Assembly: GCA_031551255.1 (NCBI GenBank) | Contig: JAVBNW010000074.1 | Coordinates: forward strand, 1 to 43,769 | Source: JAVBNW01 sp031551255 | GTDB lineage: Bacteria; Bacillota; Clostridia; Christensenellales; UBA1750 | Direction of reading: 5' to 3' | DNA: 43,769 nt | Shown: positions 6,629 to 15,508 of the stretch, piece by piece | Numbering within the stretch: position 1 is the first letter of the stretch | Layout: every line of letters starts with the position of its first letter | The notes under the pieces: generated by a model | Seen by the model: the letters and a program-made list of their open reading frames with translations, nothing else | What the model was told of the DNA's origin: nothing | Database searches by the model: none | Position numbers and translations under genes: made by a program

Positions 6629-9600
6629 GTGAGGGCGTTGATCAAGGACATTGTGCGGCAGGTGAAGGGCACCTTTGGCCGCTTTTTGTCCATCGCCATC
6701 ATCAGCATGCTGGGCGTGGGTTCGTTTGCGGGCTTGCGTTCCGTAAGCCCCGACATGCAGCTGACGGCCGATCTTTACTATGCCGAGCACGATTTGATGG
6801 ATTTGTACGTGGTTTCCACGCTCGGTTTTTCGGAAAACGACATGGCCGCGATCGAAAGGGAAGGGCTGCTCGTCATGCCTTCCTATGCGATGGACGCACT
6901 GGCGAGGGTGGGCAATTCCGGCGAGCTTGCGGCCAAGGTGTACGCCGTGCAAGAGAGTGACCCCATCAACCGGCTGGATATCGAGCATGGCCGCTTGCCC
7001 GAAGCCGCGGGCGAATGCGTGCTGGATCACCGGCTGATGAGCGGCCTGGGCGCCAAGGTCGGAGATACGCTAACGCTCGCATCCGGCAAGGAAGATCCCA
7101 TTACCGATACGCTCGTGGCCGCCGAATTTACCATTGTGGGCGAGGTCGTGTCGCCCATGTACGTATCGTTTGAGTACGGCGGCAGCACGGTAGGAGATGG
7201 CGAGGCCCGCGGCGCGCTGTTTTTACACCCGGATGCATTTGACTTGGAGGTATATACCGCGGTGTTTATCGCCGCCGATGCCACCCGCGGCGTGCGCGGC
7301 AGCACGGAGGAATACGACCGGGCCGTCGACGCCGCGCTTAACGAGCTTAAGATCACCGCCGATATCCGCGAACAGGAGCGCTACGACGAAATTATGGACG
7401 AGGCGGGCGAGAAGATCGCCGACGCCGAGGCGGAGCTTGCGGATGGCGAGAGGGAGCGCGACGAGAAAATCGCCGATGCGCAAAAGACGATCGACGACGC
7501 GAAGGAAAAACTCGCCGACGGGGAAAAAGAGCTTGCGGACGGCCGCGCGCGCTTCAACCGCGAAATCAGGGATGCGGAAAGAAAGCTCGCGGACGGCGAG
7601 CTGGAAATTACCGACGGGCAGCGCGAAATCTATGAAAACATGCAAAAACTCGACGACGGCGAAAAGGAGATTGCCGACGGCTGGAAGGAAATTGCCGAAA
7701 ACGAACAAAAATTGGTCGACGGCGAAAAGGAAATGGAAGACGGAAGGCGCAAGCTCGAGTCCGCCGGCAGCGAAATAGAATCCGCGCGCCTTAAATTGGA
7801 AACCGGCAAGCAGGGCCTCGACCAGCTCGCGGGGGCTATCGAGATGATGAAGCTCGATCCTACTACGCCGCCCGCGATGATCGCCGCTATGCAGCAGCAG
7901 TACGACGACTTGAACGCGCAATATCAAGCGGGGGTTTCGGAATACGAAAGTGGCGCAAGGGAGTATTCCCAGGCCGTCAGGGATTATGAATCGGGCGTCG
8001 TGGAATACATGGACGGCAAGCGCAAGCTGGAAGAGGGCAAGGCGGAGCTTTACGACGCCGAGCGCGAAATCGTGGACGGCAGGCAAAAGCTTGCCGAGGG
8101 CCTTGCGGATATCGAACAAGCGCAAAAGGATCTTGCGCAGGGAAGGATCGACCTTGAAAAGGCGCGCAGGGACGGCGAAAAGGAGCTCGTCGACGGCGAG
8201 CAAGAAATTGAAGACGCCAAGGTTGAGCTTGCGGACGGCGAGCGCGAGCTGCGCGAGAAGGAGATCGAAACCGCTAAAACCATCGCCGACGCGCATGCAG
8301 AGCTTGACGACGCCAAGGAAGAGCTCGCCAAGGTGGAAAAGCCGGTGTGGCACTTCTTCACCCGGGACGATTTGCCCGCCCATAGGGAGTATTACGAGGA
8401 TGCGGACAAGGTGGCCGCCATCGGCACGGTGTTTCCATTGGTGTTTTTCGCGGTGGCGGTGCTCATCAGCCTGACGACGATGTCGCGCATGGTGGACGAA
8501 CAGCGCGCGGTGATCGGCACGATGAAGATGCTGGGCTATGAGCGCGGGGCCATCGCCATGAAATATGTAATCTACGCCTTTTTGTCGAGCGCGTTGGGTT
8601 GCTCGGGCGGCCTGGCGCTGGGGCGCTACTTCTTTCCTTCGGTCGTCGCCGGCGCATACGGCATGAAGTATTACTTTCCGCCGCTGATCATGCCGTTCCA
8701 GTGGGCGCCGTCGATGGGTGCGCTCATCAGCTGCATGGTGCTGATCGTGGGCGCCGCCTATTTTGCGGTGCGCCGCGAGTTGATGGAGGAGCCCGCGCAG
8801 CTGCTCCGCCCCAAGGCGCCCAAGCCTGGCAAGCGCATTTTGCTGGAGCGGATCGGGCCTCTTTGGCGGCGGCTGCCTTTTTCCTGGAAGGTAACCGCGC
8901 GCAACGTGTTTCGCTATAAATCGCGCTTTATCATGACGATCGCCGGCATCGCGGGCTGCACGGCGTTGCTGGCGACCGGCTTTGGGCTGAAAGATTCCCT
9001 CAACGCGGTGCCGCAAAACCAATTTGACCGCATATGGCATTATGACCTGCTCGTGGCTTCCGAGCCGGAAAAGCTGCCGGGGGGCAGGGAAGGTTTGGAT
9101 GCGATGCTTATAGGCGAGGGCGCGTCGGACATCGCCTGGTGGCATCAAGAGGCCGTGACCATCCGCGCAGGGGAAGGGGGCCACAAGCTGGACGCAAGCC
9201 TGATCGTGCCGGAAAAACCGGATGAACTGCGCAAGCTGATCACGTTGCAAACCTACCCGCGCGGCGAGCCCATCGCGTGGGAAGAAGGCGCGGTGATCAC
9301 GTATAAAGTCGGCAAATTACTCGGCGTTGGCGCGGGCGACGAGCTGATCGTGGCCGACGCTGACAACGTCGCCCACAAGGTTACGGTTGCGGCGGTGACG
9401 GAGCAATACATCGGGCACTATATCTACCTGCCCGAGAAGGACTTTCTCGCGATGGACGGCGATGCGGAATGGAATGTAGTCGCAATGATGCTCCCGGATA
9501 CGTCGGCCATGAAGCAAAGCGAGCTGGGTACGCGGCTCACCGCCACCAAAGGCGTGCTCGCGCAGGATTTCACATCGAGCAGGCGCGAATCCGTGACCGA

Positions 9601-10015
9601 CATGTTCGGACAGCTCAATGTCATCGTGTTCGTTCTGATCGTCGCCGCGGGCGCGCTGGCGCTTGCCGTGTTGTTCAATTTGAACAACATTAACATTGCC
9701 GAGCGCATAAGAGAGCTCGCCACAACCAAGGTGCTCGGCTTTACGCAGCGCGAAGTGGCGGCCTATGTAATGCGCGAAAGCGTCATCCTCACCACGATCG
9801 GCATAGGGGTGGGGCTCGTGGCGGGCATTTTCCTACACAGGTTCGTAATGAGCACTGCCGAGATCGACATGGTGGTGTTCGGGCGGTCGATCGAACCTAT
9901 GAGCTTCCTATATTCTATCCTGCTTACCATCGCGTTTACCGTGATCGTATCCATCGCCATGTTGCCCAAGCTCAGCAAAATCGACATGGTGGAATCGCTC
10001 AAGGGGGTAGAATAG
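6629..10015 (+). CDS. Large FtsX/MacB-type ABC transporter permease with L-x-x-G heptad coiled coil
   Basis: A 1128-residue membrane protein. One helix near residues 20-38 is followed by an extracytoplasmic domain, a coiled coil at about 250-569, then an FtsX unit (helices around 590-615, 645-668 and 690-715), a second extracytoplasmic domain and a last FtsX unit ending SLKGVE. The coiled coil repeats L-[AVD]-D-G heptads (LADGEKELADG, LDDGEKEIADG, LVDGEKE), the X3-L-X2-G pattern also known from YhgE-like proteins. It is broken near 393-435 by a non-heptad stretch. Start GTG 6629 was chosen because GGGGGAGG is 8 bases upstream; GTG 6623 is too close. No ABC ATPase is adjacent, so its partner is encoded elsewhere or is absent. 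Function could be envelope transport or mechanical signalling. Confidence 0.88.
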   Translation: MRALIKDIVRQVKGTFGRFLSIAIISMLGVGSFAGLRSVSPDMQLTADLYYAEHDLMDLYVVSTLGFSENDMAAIEREGLLVMPSYAMDALARVGNSGELAAKVYAVQESDPINRLDIEHGRLPEAAGECVLDHRLMSGLGAKVGDTLTLASGKEDPITDTLVAAEFTIVGEVVSPMYVSFEYGGSTVGDGEARGALFLHPDAFDLEVYTAVFIAADATRGVRGSTEEYDRAVDAALNELKITADIREQERYDEIMDEAGEKIADAEAELADGERERDEKIADAQKTIDDAKEKLADGEKELADGRARFNREIRDAERKLADGELEITDGQREIYENMQKLDDGEKEIADGWKEIAENEQKLVDGEKEMEDGRRKLESAGSEIESARLKLETGKQGLDQLAGAIEMMKLDPTTPPAMIAAMQQQYDDLNAQYQAGVSEYESGAREYSQAVRDYESGVVEYMDGKRKLEEGKAELYDAEREIVDGRQKLAEGLADIEQAQKDLAQGRIDLEKARRDGEKELVDGEQEIEDAKVELADGERELREKEIETAKTIADAHAELDDAKEELAKVEKPVWHFFTRDDLPAHREYYEDADKVAAIGTVFPLVFFAVAVLISLTTMSRMVDEQRAVIGTMKMLGYERGAIAMKYVIYAFLSSALGCSGGLALGRYFFPSVVAGAYGMKYYFPPLIMPFQWAPSMGALISCMVLIVGAAYFAVRRELMEEPAQLLRPKAPKPGKRILLERIGPLWRRLPFSWKVTARNVFRYKSRFIMTIAGIAGCTALLATGFGLKDSLNAVPQNQFDRIWHYDLLVASEPEKLPGGREGLDAMLIGEGASDIAWWHQEAVTIRAGEGGHKLDASLIVPEKPDELRKLITLQTYPRGEPIAWEEGAVITYKVGKLLGVGAGDELIVADADNVAHKVTVAAVTEQYIGHYIYLPEKDFLAMDGDAEWNVVAMMLPDTSAMKQSELGTRLTATKGVLAQDFTSSRRESVTDMFGQLNVIVFVLIVAAGALALAVLFNLNNINIAERIRELATTKVLGFTQREVAAYVMRESVILTTIGIGVGLVAGIFLHRFVMSTAEIDMVVFGRSIEPMSFLYSILLTIAFTVIVSIAMLPKLSKIDMVESLKGVE

Positions 10016-10073
10016 CCCGGCGCTTATGTACGATCCATCCAACGTTGAACTTCGATCAACGCAGTGTTCACTA

Positions 10074-10102
10074 TTGACATAATCTTGTGAAGGTTCTATG
10101 AT
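10074..10102 (+). promoter_or_regulatory. Strong promoter of the DeoR-headed operon
   Basis: A perfect -35 TTGACA (10074-10079), a 17-base spacer and -10 TATGAT (10097-10102), 48 bases before the ATG at 10151. Just upstream GTTGA (10044-10048) and TCAAC (10056-10060) form a 5-base inverted repeat that might be an operator. The leader between -10 and start is very A/T-rich. Confidence 0.8.
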
Positions 10103-10150
10103 GTACTTTATAAAATAACATTATATATTGTATGTATGGAGGTGCCGTCG

Positions 10151-10948
10151 ATGGCTGTGGAACGCAGAGAGCGCATCCTTGCCATGATCAATTCCCGCGG
10201 CTTGGTTTCTTTGAAGGAGTTGGAGCACACATTTCCCGAGGTATCCTCAATGACGCTTCGGCGCGATTTGCAGTACTTAGATGACCGCGGCGAGGTCATC
10301 CGCGTGCGCAGGGGCGCGCGGGCGGTGCGCGCGCAGATCAGCGGAGAGCTCGAGCCGGTGTACACCATGCGCGCGGTAGAGAGCCAGGACGCGAAGGATA
10401 CGGTCGCCTCTGCTGCGCTTCCCCTCATCGAAACAGGCCTTACCATGTATATCGATGCGGGAACCACCTGCATGAGGCTGGTCAGAAAGATGCCGGATGT
10501 GAAATATTCGGTCGTTACCCATGCGCTCAACATTGCGCTGGAGGTTTCCAAGTATCAGTTTCCCAACGTGTTTGTGTTGGGCGGGCGGGTGCTCAAGGGA
10601 TCTTTGGCCAACGTTGGCTTTCCCACGCTCTCCATGCTTGAGCAGTTTAACCTCGATCTTGCGTTTATCTGCACCGCCGGTTACGTAGCCGGCGGCGGCT
10701 TTACGCTGGGAAACCCCGAGGAAGGGGAGCTTAAGCGCTCCATCCTGCGCAAGGCGCGGCGCAAGGTGCTGCTGATGGATCAATCCAAAGTCGGCAGGAG
10801 CTTCGCGCTTACCTTTGCCAAGCTGAGCGATTTTGATATGATCATCACCGACGGGCCGATCAGGAGCGATGCCGCGCAGCAGATGGTCGATGAGGCCACC
10901 GAACTGGGCATCGAAGTGATCATCGCGGAAAAGGAGAAAAAAGCATGA
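10151..10948 (+). CDS. DeoR-family transcriptional repressor
   Basis: A 265-residue regulator. Residues 1-60 hold the DeoR winged helix-turn-helix (ERRERILAMINSRGLVSLKE and SSMTLRRDLQYLDDRGEVIR), and residues 75-255 the DeoRC effector domain with the phosphosugar-binding pattern YIDAGTT, VLGG and LLMDQSKVG. Family members typically repress sugar or sugar-phosphate catabolism and are released by a phosphorylated intermediate. Start is ATG 10151, eight bases after GGAGG; the earlier in-frame ATG at 10136 overlaps that ribosome site. It overlaps the next gene by four bases (ATGA), so it is co-transcribed and probably autoregulated. Confidence 0.93.
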   Translation: MAVERRERILAMINSRGLVSLKELEHTFPEVSSMTLRRDLQYLDDRGEVIRVRRGARAVRAQISGELEPVYTMRAVESQDAKDTVASAALPLIETGLTMYIDAGTTCMRLVRKMPDVKYSVVTHALNIALEVSKYQFPNVFVLGGRVLKGSLANVGFPTLSMLEQFNLDLAFICTAGYVAGGGFTLGNPEEGELKRSILRKARRKVLLMDQSKVGRSFALTFAKLSDFDMIITDGPIRSDAAQQMVDEATELGIEVIIAEKEKKA

Positions 10949-12201
10949 AGACGAAGGCTGTACGCTTATATGGCAAGCGCGACTTGCGGCTGGAAGAATT
11001 CGAACTGCCCAACATCGGCGAGGATGAGATTCTCGCGCGCATCGTGTCCGACAGCATCTGTATGTCCTCTTACAAGGCGGCCGAGCAGGGCGAAAAGCAC
11101 AAGCGCGTGCCGGACGACGTCGCGACGAACCCGATCATCATCGGGCACGAGTTCTGCGGCGTGATCGAGCAGGTAGGGGCCAAGTGGGGCGGACAGTTCC
11201 GCCAGGGCGAGCGCTTCGCCATCCAGCCCAACCTGAACTATCAGGGCACCCTTGCCTCGCCCGGCTATTCGTTTCCCTACATCGGCGGCGCGGCCACCTA
11301 TATCGTGATTCCTCACCAGGTGATGGAGCTGGGGTGCCTTCTGTCCTTTGCCGGCGAGGCGTTCTTTCACGGCTCTCTGGCGGAGCCGATGAGCTGCATC
11401 GTGGGCGCGTACCACGCACAGTACCATACGAAAGCGGGCTCGTACGTGCACGAAATGGGCATCGTGCCCGGCGGGAAGATGGCGCTACTGGCGGGGGCTG
11501 GGCCCATGGGCCTGGGCGCGATCGACTACGCGCTCAACGGGCCGATCCGCCCTTCGATGCTGGTGGTGACGGATATCGACGACGACCGCCTCGCGCGCGC
11601 CGCGCTCGTACACCAGCCCGAGGCCGCCAGGGCAAAAGGCATTACGCTGATGTACCTGAATACGAAAAATGCCAAAGATCCGGTCGAAACGCTGCGCAGC
11701 GTTTCCGGCGGTACGGGCTTTGACGACGTATACGTATACGCGCCCGTCAGGCAGGTAGTCGAGCAGGGCGACGCGATTCTCGGGCGGGACGGCTGCCTTA
11801 ACTTCTTCGCGGGGCCGACGGACACCGGTTTTTCCGCGATGTTCAACTTTTACGACGTGCACTACGCCTCCCACCATATCGTGGGCACGAGCGGCGGCAA
11901 TACCGACGATTTAATCGAATCGCTCCGTCTGATGGAGGAGGGGAAGATCAACCCCGCCGCGATGGTCACCCACGTGGGCGGCCTGGATGCCGTGGCCGAC
12001 ACGACGCTGCGCCTGCCCAAGATTCCGGGCGGCAAGAAGCTCGTCTACACCCATGTGAAGATGCCGCTCACCGCGATTGACGACATGGCCGACAGCCGCG
12101 ACCCGCTGCTTCGGGAGCTTGGCGCGATCGTGCGCGCGAGCGGCGGCCTGTGGTGCACCGAGGCGGAAAACCATCTGCTGAAAAACGCCAAGGCGATATA
12201 A
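10945..12201 (+). CDS. Zinc-type medium-chain dehydrogenase, sorbose-1-phosphate reductase-like
   Basis: A 418-residue MDR-superfamily dehydrogenase. The catalytic zinc site is suggested by C39 (DSICMSSYKA) and the H68-E69 pair in IIGHEFCGVIEQVG. The structural four-cysteine lobe of classical alcohol dehydrogenases is absent. The nucleotide-binding motif is LLAGAGPMGLGAIDYA (about 176-191) followed by an acidic VVTDID. Its overall shape, with a long substrate loop (QPNLNYQGTLASPGYSFPYI), is like SorE, which oxidises or reduces ketose and alditol phosphates. It is translationally coupled to the DeoR gene. With the SrlD-like domain encoded next, it points to a sugar-alcohol or ketose phosphate substrate; the exact one is unknown. 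Confidence 0.85.
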   Translation: MKTKAVRLYGKRDLRLEEFELPNIGEDEILARIVSDSICMSSYKAAEQGEKHKRVPDDVATNPIIIGHEFCGVIEQVGAKWGGQFRQGERFAIQPNLNYQGTLASPGYSFPYIGGAATYIVIPHQVMELGCLLSFAGEAFFHGSLAEPMSCIVGAYHAQYHTKAGSYVHEMGIVPGGKMALLAGAGPMGLGAIDYALNGPIRPSMLVVTDIDDDRLARAALVHQPEAARAKGITLMYLNTKNAKDPVETLRSVSGGTGFDDVYVYAPVRQVVEQGDAILGRDGCLNFFAGPTDTGFSAMFNFYDVHYASHHIVGTSGGNTDDLIESLRLMEEGKINPAAMVTHVGGLDAVADTTLRLPKIPGGKKLVYTHVKMPLTAIDDMADSRDPLLRELGAIVRASGGLWCTEAENHLLKNAKAI

Positions 12202-12207
12202 ACATGC

Positions 12208-12240
12208 CAAGGCCCAGGGGACGCCGTCTCTTGGGCCTTG
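12208..12240 (+). other. Intercistronic hairpin
   Basis: CAAGGCCCA (12208-12216) pairs perfectly with TGGGCCTTG (12232-12240) around a 15-base loop, between the dehydrogenase and the aldolase fusion. Only scattered T follows, so it looks more like an RNA-stability or attenuation element than a full terminator. Confidence 0.55.
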
Positions 12241-12279
12241 AGCTTTGCCTTTCTATCGCAACTGAAAGGAAGGATTCGC

Positions 12280-14220
12280 ATGCCATTGTTAAAGCTGCGC
12301 GAAATGTCCAACCGCTACGGTTCGGATGCGCGCTATGTGCTCGCAGGGGGCGGCAATACGTCGCTCAAGGACGAGGGCACGCTGTATGTGAAAGGATCGG
12401 GCGTCGCGCTGGGCAGCATCCGCGAGGATCAGTTTGTCAGGCTCGACCGCGATAAGTTGGAGGCGATTTGGGACGCCGTCTATCCCGAGGATTTCGACGC
12501 GCGCGAAGCCGCGGCGCTTGGGGATCTGATGGCTGCCCGCCTTCCCGGCGAGACGGGCAGGCCCTCGGTGGAGACGCTTTTGCACGACATTTTGCCGTTT
12601 CGCTATGTATGCCACCTGCACCCCGCCGCGGTCAACGCTTTGACCTGCGCCAAGAGCGGCAAGGAGGACGCCGCCTATCTTTTCCCCGATGCGCTGTGGG
12701 TGGATGCGATCATGCCCGGCTATGTGCTCGCCGCCGCGATGAAGACCCAGCTGGAGGCAGCCGGCAAACAGGGCAAGATGCCCGATACGATCTTCATCGA
12801 AAACCACGGAGTGTTCATCGGCGGAGATACGATTCAAGAGATCGATGAGCGCTATGCCGCCGTGATGGGCGAGCTGTGTCGCAGGGAGGAAGAGGAAGAG
12901 CTTACCTTCGCAGATCCGCTTAATAAGGCCGCCGCGGAAATTGCCCCGGCACTGCGCATGCTTTTGTGGGAGAACGGTGCAAGCTATGTAAGATTTGCGC
13001 CGCTTGCGTTTGCGTCGGCGGACGCGCTCGGCAAAGGGCTGATCCTTACGCTGTCGCCCGATCATATGGTCTATTGCGGCCGCGAGCCCTTGTTCGTGCC
13101 GGGCGGGGATGCCGGGGAGGTATCCGCCGCGCTGCCCGCGCTGATTGCCGAATATAGGGCGAAATGGTCGGCCTTGCCGCGCGTGATCGCCGTGGGTGGG
13201 CTGGGGCTGTTTGCCTCCGGCGAGACGGTCGCCGCGTGCGACGCCGCGCACGACCTGATGCTGGACGCCGCAAAGGTGTGCCGCGGAGCGAGCAAATTCG
13301 GAGGACCTAAATCCATGCCCGCCCACTTGGTAGAGGCGATCGGCGGCTGGGAGGTCGAGCGCTACCGTAAGGCTAAGGTGACGGCGGGGGCCTTGAAACG
13401 CGCCGCCGGCAAGATCGCCCTGGTAACCGGCGCGGCGCAGGGCTTTGGGCTGGGCATCGCGCAGGGGCTTGCGGCCGAGGGGGCGGTAATCGCCGTTGCG
13501 GATATCAACGAACCCGGCGCGCGCAAGGCCGCCGCGGCGGTAGACGAGGCGTACGGCACAGGCGCGGGCCTTGCGCTGCCCTGCGATGTCGCCGATGAGG
13601 CGTCCGTCGAGCTCGCCGTCCGCACATGCGTATTGCGCTATGGCGGGCTGGATATTTTGATCGCCAACGCGGGCATTGTGCGCGCGGGCGCGCTGGATGA
13701 ACTGCCGCTCGCGGATTTTGAATTGAGCGCGAAGGTCAACTATACGGCGTTTTTCCTGTGCGCGAGGTACGCGGCGCGAGCGATGAAGATACAGTGCGCC
13801 GCAAGGCCGGGCTATGGCGGCGACATCATCCAGGTGAACTCCAAATCCGGCCTGTCCGGCTCCAATAAGAATTTCGCCTATGCCGGCGCCAAGTTCGGGG
13901 GCATCGGCCTGGTGCAGAGTTTCGCGCTGGAGCTCGCCCCGCTTGGCATCAAGGTAAACGCCGTGTGTCCCGGCAATTTTCTGGATGGGCCGATGTGGTC
14001 GGACCCGGAAAACGGGCTGTTTGTGCAGTATCTCAACGCGGGCAAGGTGCCCGGCGCGAGGACGGTTCAAGATGTGCGCGCGTTTTACGAGAGCAAGGTG
14101 CCCCTGGGCAGGGGTTGCCGGGTGATCGACGTCGTTAGGGCCATCTTGTACATTGCCGAGCAGGAATACGAAACGGGGCAGGCGCTACCGGTGACCGGCG
14201 GGCAGGAGATGCTCAGATAA
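12280..14220 (+). CDS. Class II aldolase fused to sorbitol-6-phosphate dehydrogenase-like SDR
   Basis: A 646-residue bifunctional enzyme. Residues 1 to about 360 are a class II aldolase/adducin domain: GGGNTS near the start, PSVET, the zinc pair H112 and H114 in CHLHPAAVNAL, and a third histidine H176 in IENHGVFIGG. Residues about 375-646 are a short-chain dehydrogenase with LVTGAAQGFGLGIA, an NAG motif and the catalytic S, Y534 and K538 in NSKSGLSG and AYAGAKFGG. That half closely resembles SrlD (INSKSG, KVPLGRGC, TGQALPVTGGQ). RhaD/RhaE-like fusions in other bacteria cleave a deoxyketose phosphate and oxidise the aldehyde; here the substrate is unknown. Start ATG 12280 follows GAAAGGAAGG. 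Confidence 0.88.
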   Translation: MPLLKLREMSNRYGSDARYVLAGGGNTSLKDEGTLYVKGSGVALGSIREDQFVRLDRDKLEAIWDAVYPEDFDAREAAALGDLMAARLPGETGRPSVETLLHDILPFRYVCHLHPAAVNALTCAKSGKEDAAYLFPDALWVDAIMPGYVLAAAMKTQLEAAGKQGKMPDTIFIENHGVFIGGDTIQEIDERYAAVMGELCRREEEEELTFADPLNKAAAEIAPALRMLLWENGASYVRFAPLAFASADALGKGLILTLSPDHMVYCGREPLFVPGGDAGEVSAALPALIAEYRAKWSALPRVIAVGGLGLFASGETVAACDAAHDLMLDAAKVCRGASKFGGPKSMPAHLVEAIGGWEVERYRKAKVTAGALKRAAGKIALVTGAAQGFGLGIAQGLAAEGAVIAVADINEPGARKAAAAVDEAYGTGAGLALPCDVADEASVELAVRTCVLRYGGLDILIANAGIVRAGALDELPLADFELSAKVNYTAFFLCARYAARAMKIQCAARPGYGGDIIQVNSKSGLSGSNKNFAYAGAKFGGIGLVQSFALELAPLGIKVNAVCPGNFLDGPMWSDPENGLFVQYLNAGKVPGARTVQDVRAFYESKVPLGRGCRVIDVVRAILYIAEQEYETGQALPVTGGQEMLR

Positions 14221-14254
14221 AAAAGAGGGAAGCAAACAGGCGGAGGTTGATTCT

Positions 14255-15499
14255 ATGGCCGTGGCCGTTTTGATGCCCAAACAGGGCATTACCGTGGAAA
14301 GCTGCGTGATCACCGCGTGGCATAAGAAGATCGGAGACGAGATCAAGACAGGCGATCCTTTGTTTACGTATGAAACCGATAAATCCTCGTTCGACGTGGA
14401 GGCGGAGGCATCGGGCACGCTGCTGGCGGTGTTCTATCCCGACGGTGAGGACATTCCGGTGCTCAGCGCGGTGGCGGCGATCGGGGCTGCGGGGGAGGAT
14501 GTTTCCTCGCTCGCGCCGGGTGCGGCGACACTCGCCGAGACGCCGAAGATCGCTCAGCCCGAACCTGCCAAGATCGTCATACCCGGAAGCGCCGCCGCGC
14601 CGCCGAGCGGTAAGCAGGCGATTTCGCCGCGCGCCCGCGCGGTTGCGGGTCAGCTTGGGGTCGATGCTTCCGTCGCTGCGGGCACCGGCCCGTACGGCCG
14701 GGTGATCGAGCGGGACGTCCGCGCGCTGTTCGCGCAGCCGGGCATCCCAGCGCTTTCAATTGCGCAAACGCCGGATACATCGGCAGTGCCCGCCGCGCAG
14801 CCTAAAGGCGGCGTTCGCGAGGAGAGGCTTTCGCCTGTGCGCCGCGCGATCGCCCGCAGCATGACGGCCTCGCTCACGTCCATGGCGCAGCTGACGCTGC
14901 ACTCCTCCTTTGATGCCACTGCGATTCTCGCGCAGCGCGCGGTTTTTAAGGCATCGGAGGATCCGCAGATCGCCGGGATCACGCTGACGGACATGGTACA
15001 CTTTGCGGTGGCCAAGGCGCTCGCACGCCCGGAGCACGCGCACCTGAACGCCCATTTGGAGGGCGAGACGATGCGCTATTTTTCGGATGTACACCTTGCG
15101 TTTGCGGTGGACACGCCGCGCGGCCTGCTGGTTCCCGTGATTTTCGGTGCGGAGTGCCTGACGCTTCGGCAGCTTTCGCTCGAGGCCAAGCGGCTTGCAA
15201 AGCTGTGCCAAGCAGGGAGTGTCCCACCGGATTTGCTCGCCGGGGGCACGTTTACCGTCAGCAACTTGGGGGGGCTGGGCATCGAGCACTTTACCCCTGT
15301 GATCAATCCGCCGCAGACCGGCATCATGGGCCTCGACAACATCTTGCACAGACCAAAGTCGCTTAGTGGCGAGCTGTACCCGGCGATGGGGCTGTGCATT
15401 ACCTTCGATCACCGCGCGCTCGACGGCGCCGATGCGGCGCGCTTCTTGCGCACGGTCGGCCAATCGCTCGAGCGGTTTACCGCCCTGATGGCGGGATAG
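14255..15499 (+). CDS. Dihydrolipoamide acyltransferase (E2) of a 2-oxoacid dehydrogenase-type complex
   Basis: A 414-residue E2 core protein. It carries one N-terminal lipoyl domain with the modified lysine K43 (YETDKSSFDVEAEASG), an Ala/Pro linker, an E3/E1-binding domain at about 123-159 (ISPRARAVAGQLGVDA ... GPYGRVIERDVRALF) and the catalytic domain from 190 to the end with H386-x3-D390-G (FDHRALDGADAARF). It transfers an acyl group from lipoate to CoA. The start follows GGCGGAGG. Gene order E2-E3-E1 differs from the usual E1-E2-E3. The acyl group cannot be read from the sequence; pyruvate-, acetoin- and branched-chain types share these motifs. Confidence 0.95.
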   Translation: MAVAVLMPKQGITVESCVITAWHKKIGDEIKTGDPLFTYETDKSSFDVEAEASGTLLAVFYPDGEDIPVLSAVAAIGAAGEDVSSLAPGAATLAETPKIAQPEPAKIVIPGSAAAPPSGKQAISPRARAVAGQLGVDASVAAGTGPYGRVIERDVRALFAQPGIPALSIAQTPDTSAVPAAQPKGGVREERLSPVRRAIARSMTASLTSMAQLTLHSSFDATAILAQRAVFKASEDPQIAGITLTDMVHFAVAKALARPEHAHLNAHLEGETMRYFSDVHLAFAVDTPRGLLVPVIFGAECLTLRQLSLEAKRLAKLCQAGSVPPDLLAGGTFTVSNLGGLGIEHFTPVINPPQTGIMGLDNILHRPKSLSGELYPAMGLCITFDHRALDGADAARFLRTVGQSLERFTALMAG

Positions 15500-15508
15500 G
15501 GGGCGCGG

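Noticed and set aside
7223..9250. A 675-codon minus-strand frame opposite the permease gene
   Set aside because: It mirrors the repetitive high-GC coiled-coil code on the other strand, has no ribosome site or domain, and the plus-strand gene is clearly real.
12289..14070. A 593-codon minus-strand frame opposite the aldolase fusion
   Set aside because: Arg/His-rich shadow without domain motifs; the sense strand shows intact aldolase and SDR active sites.
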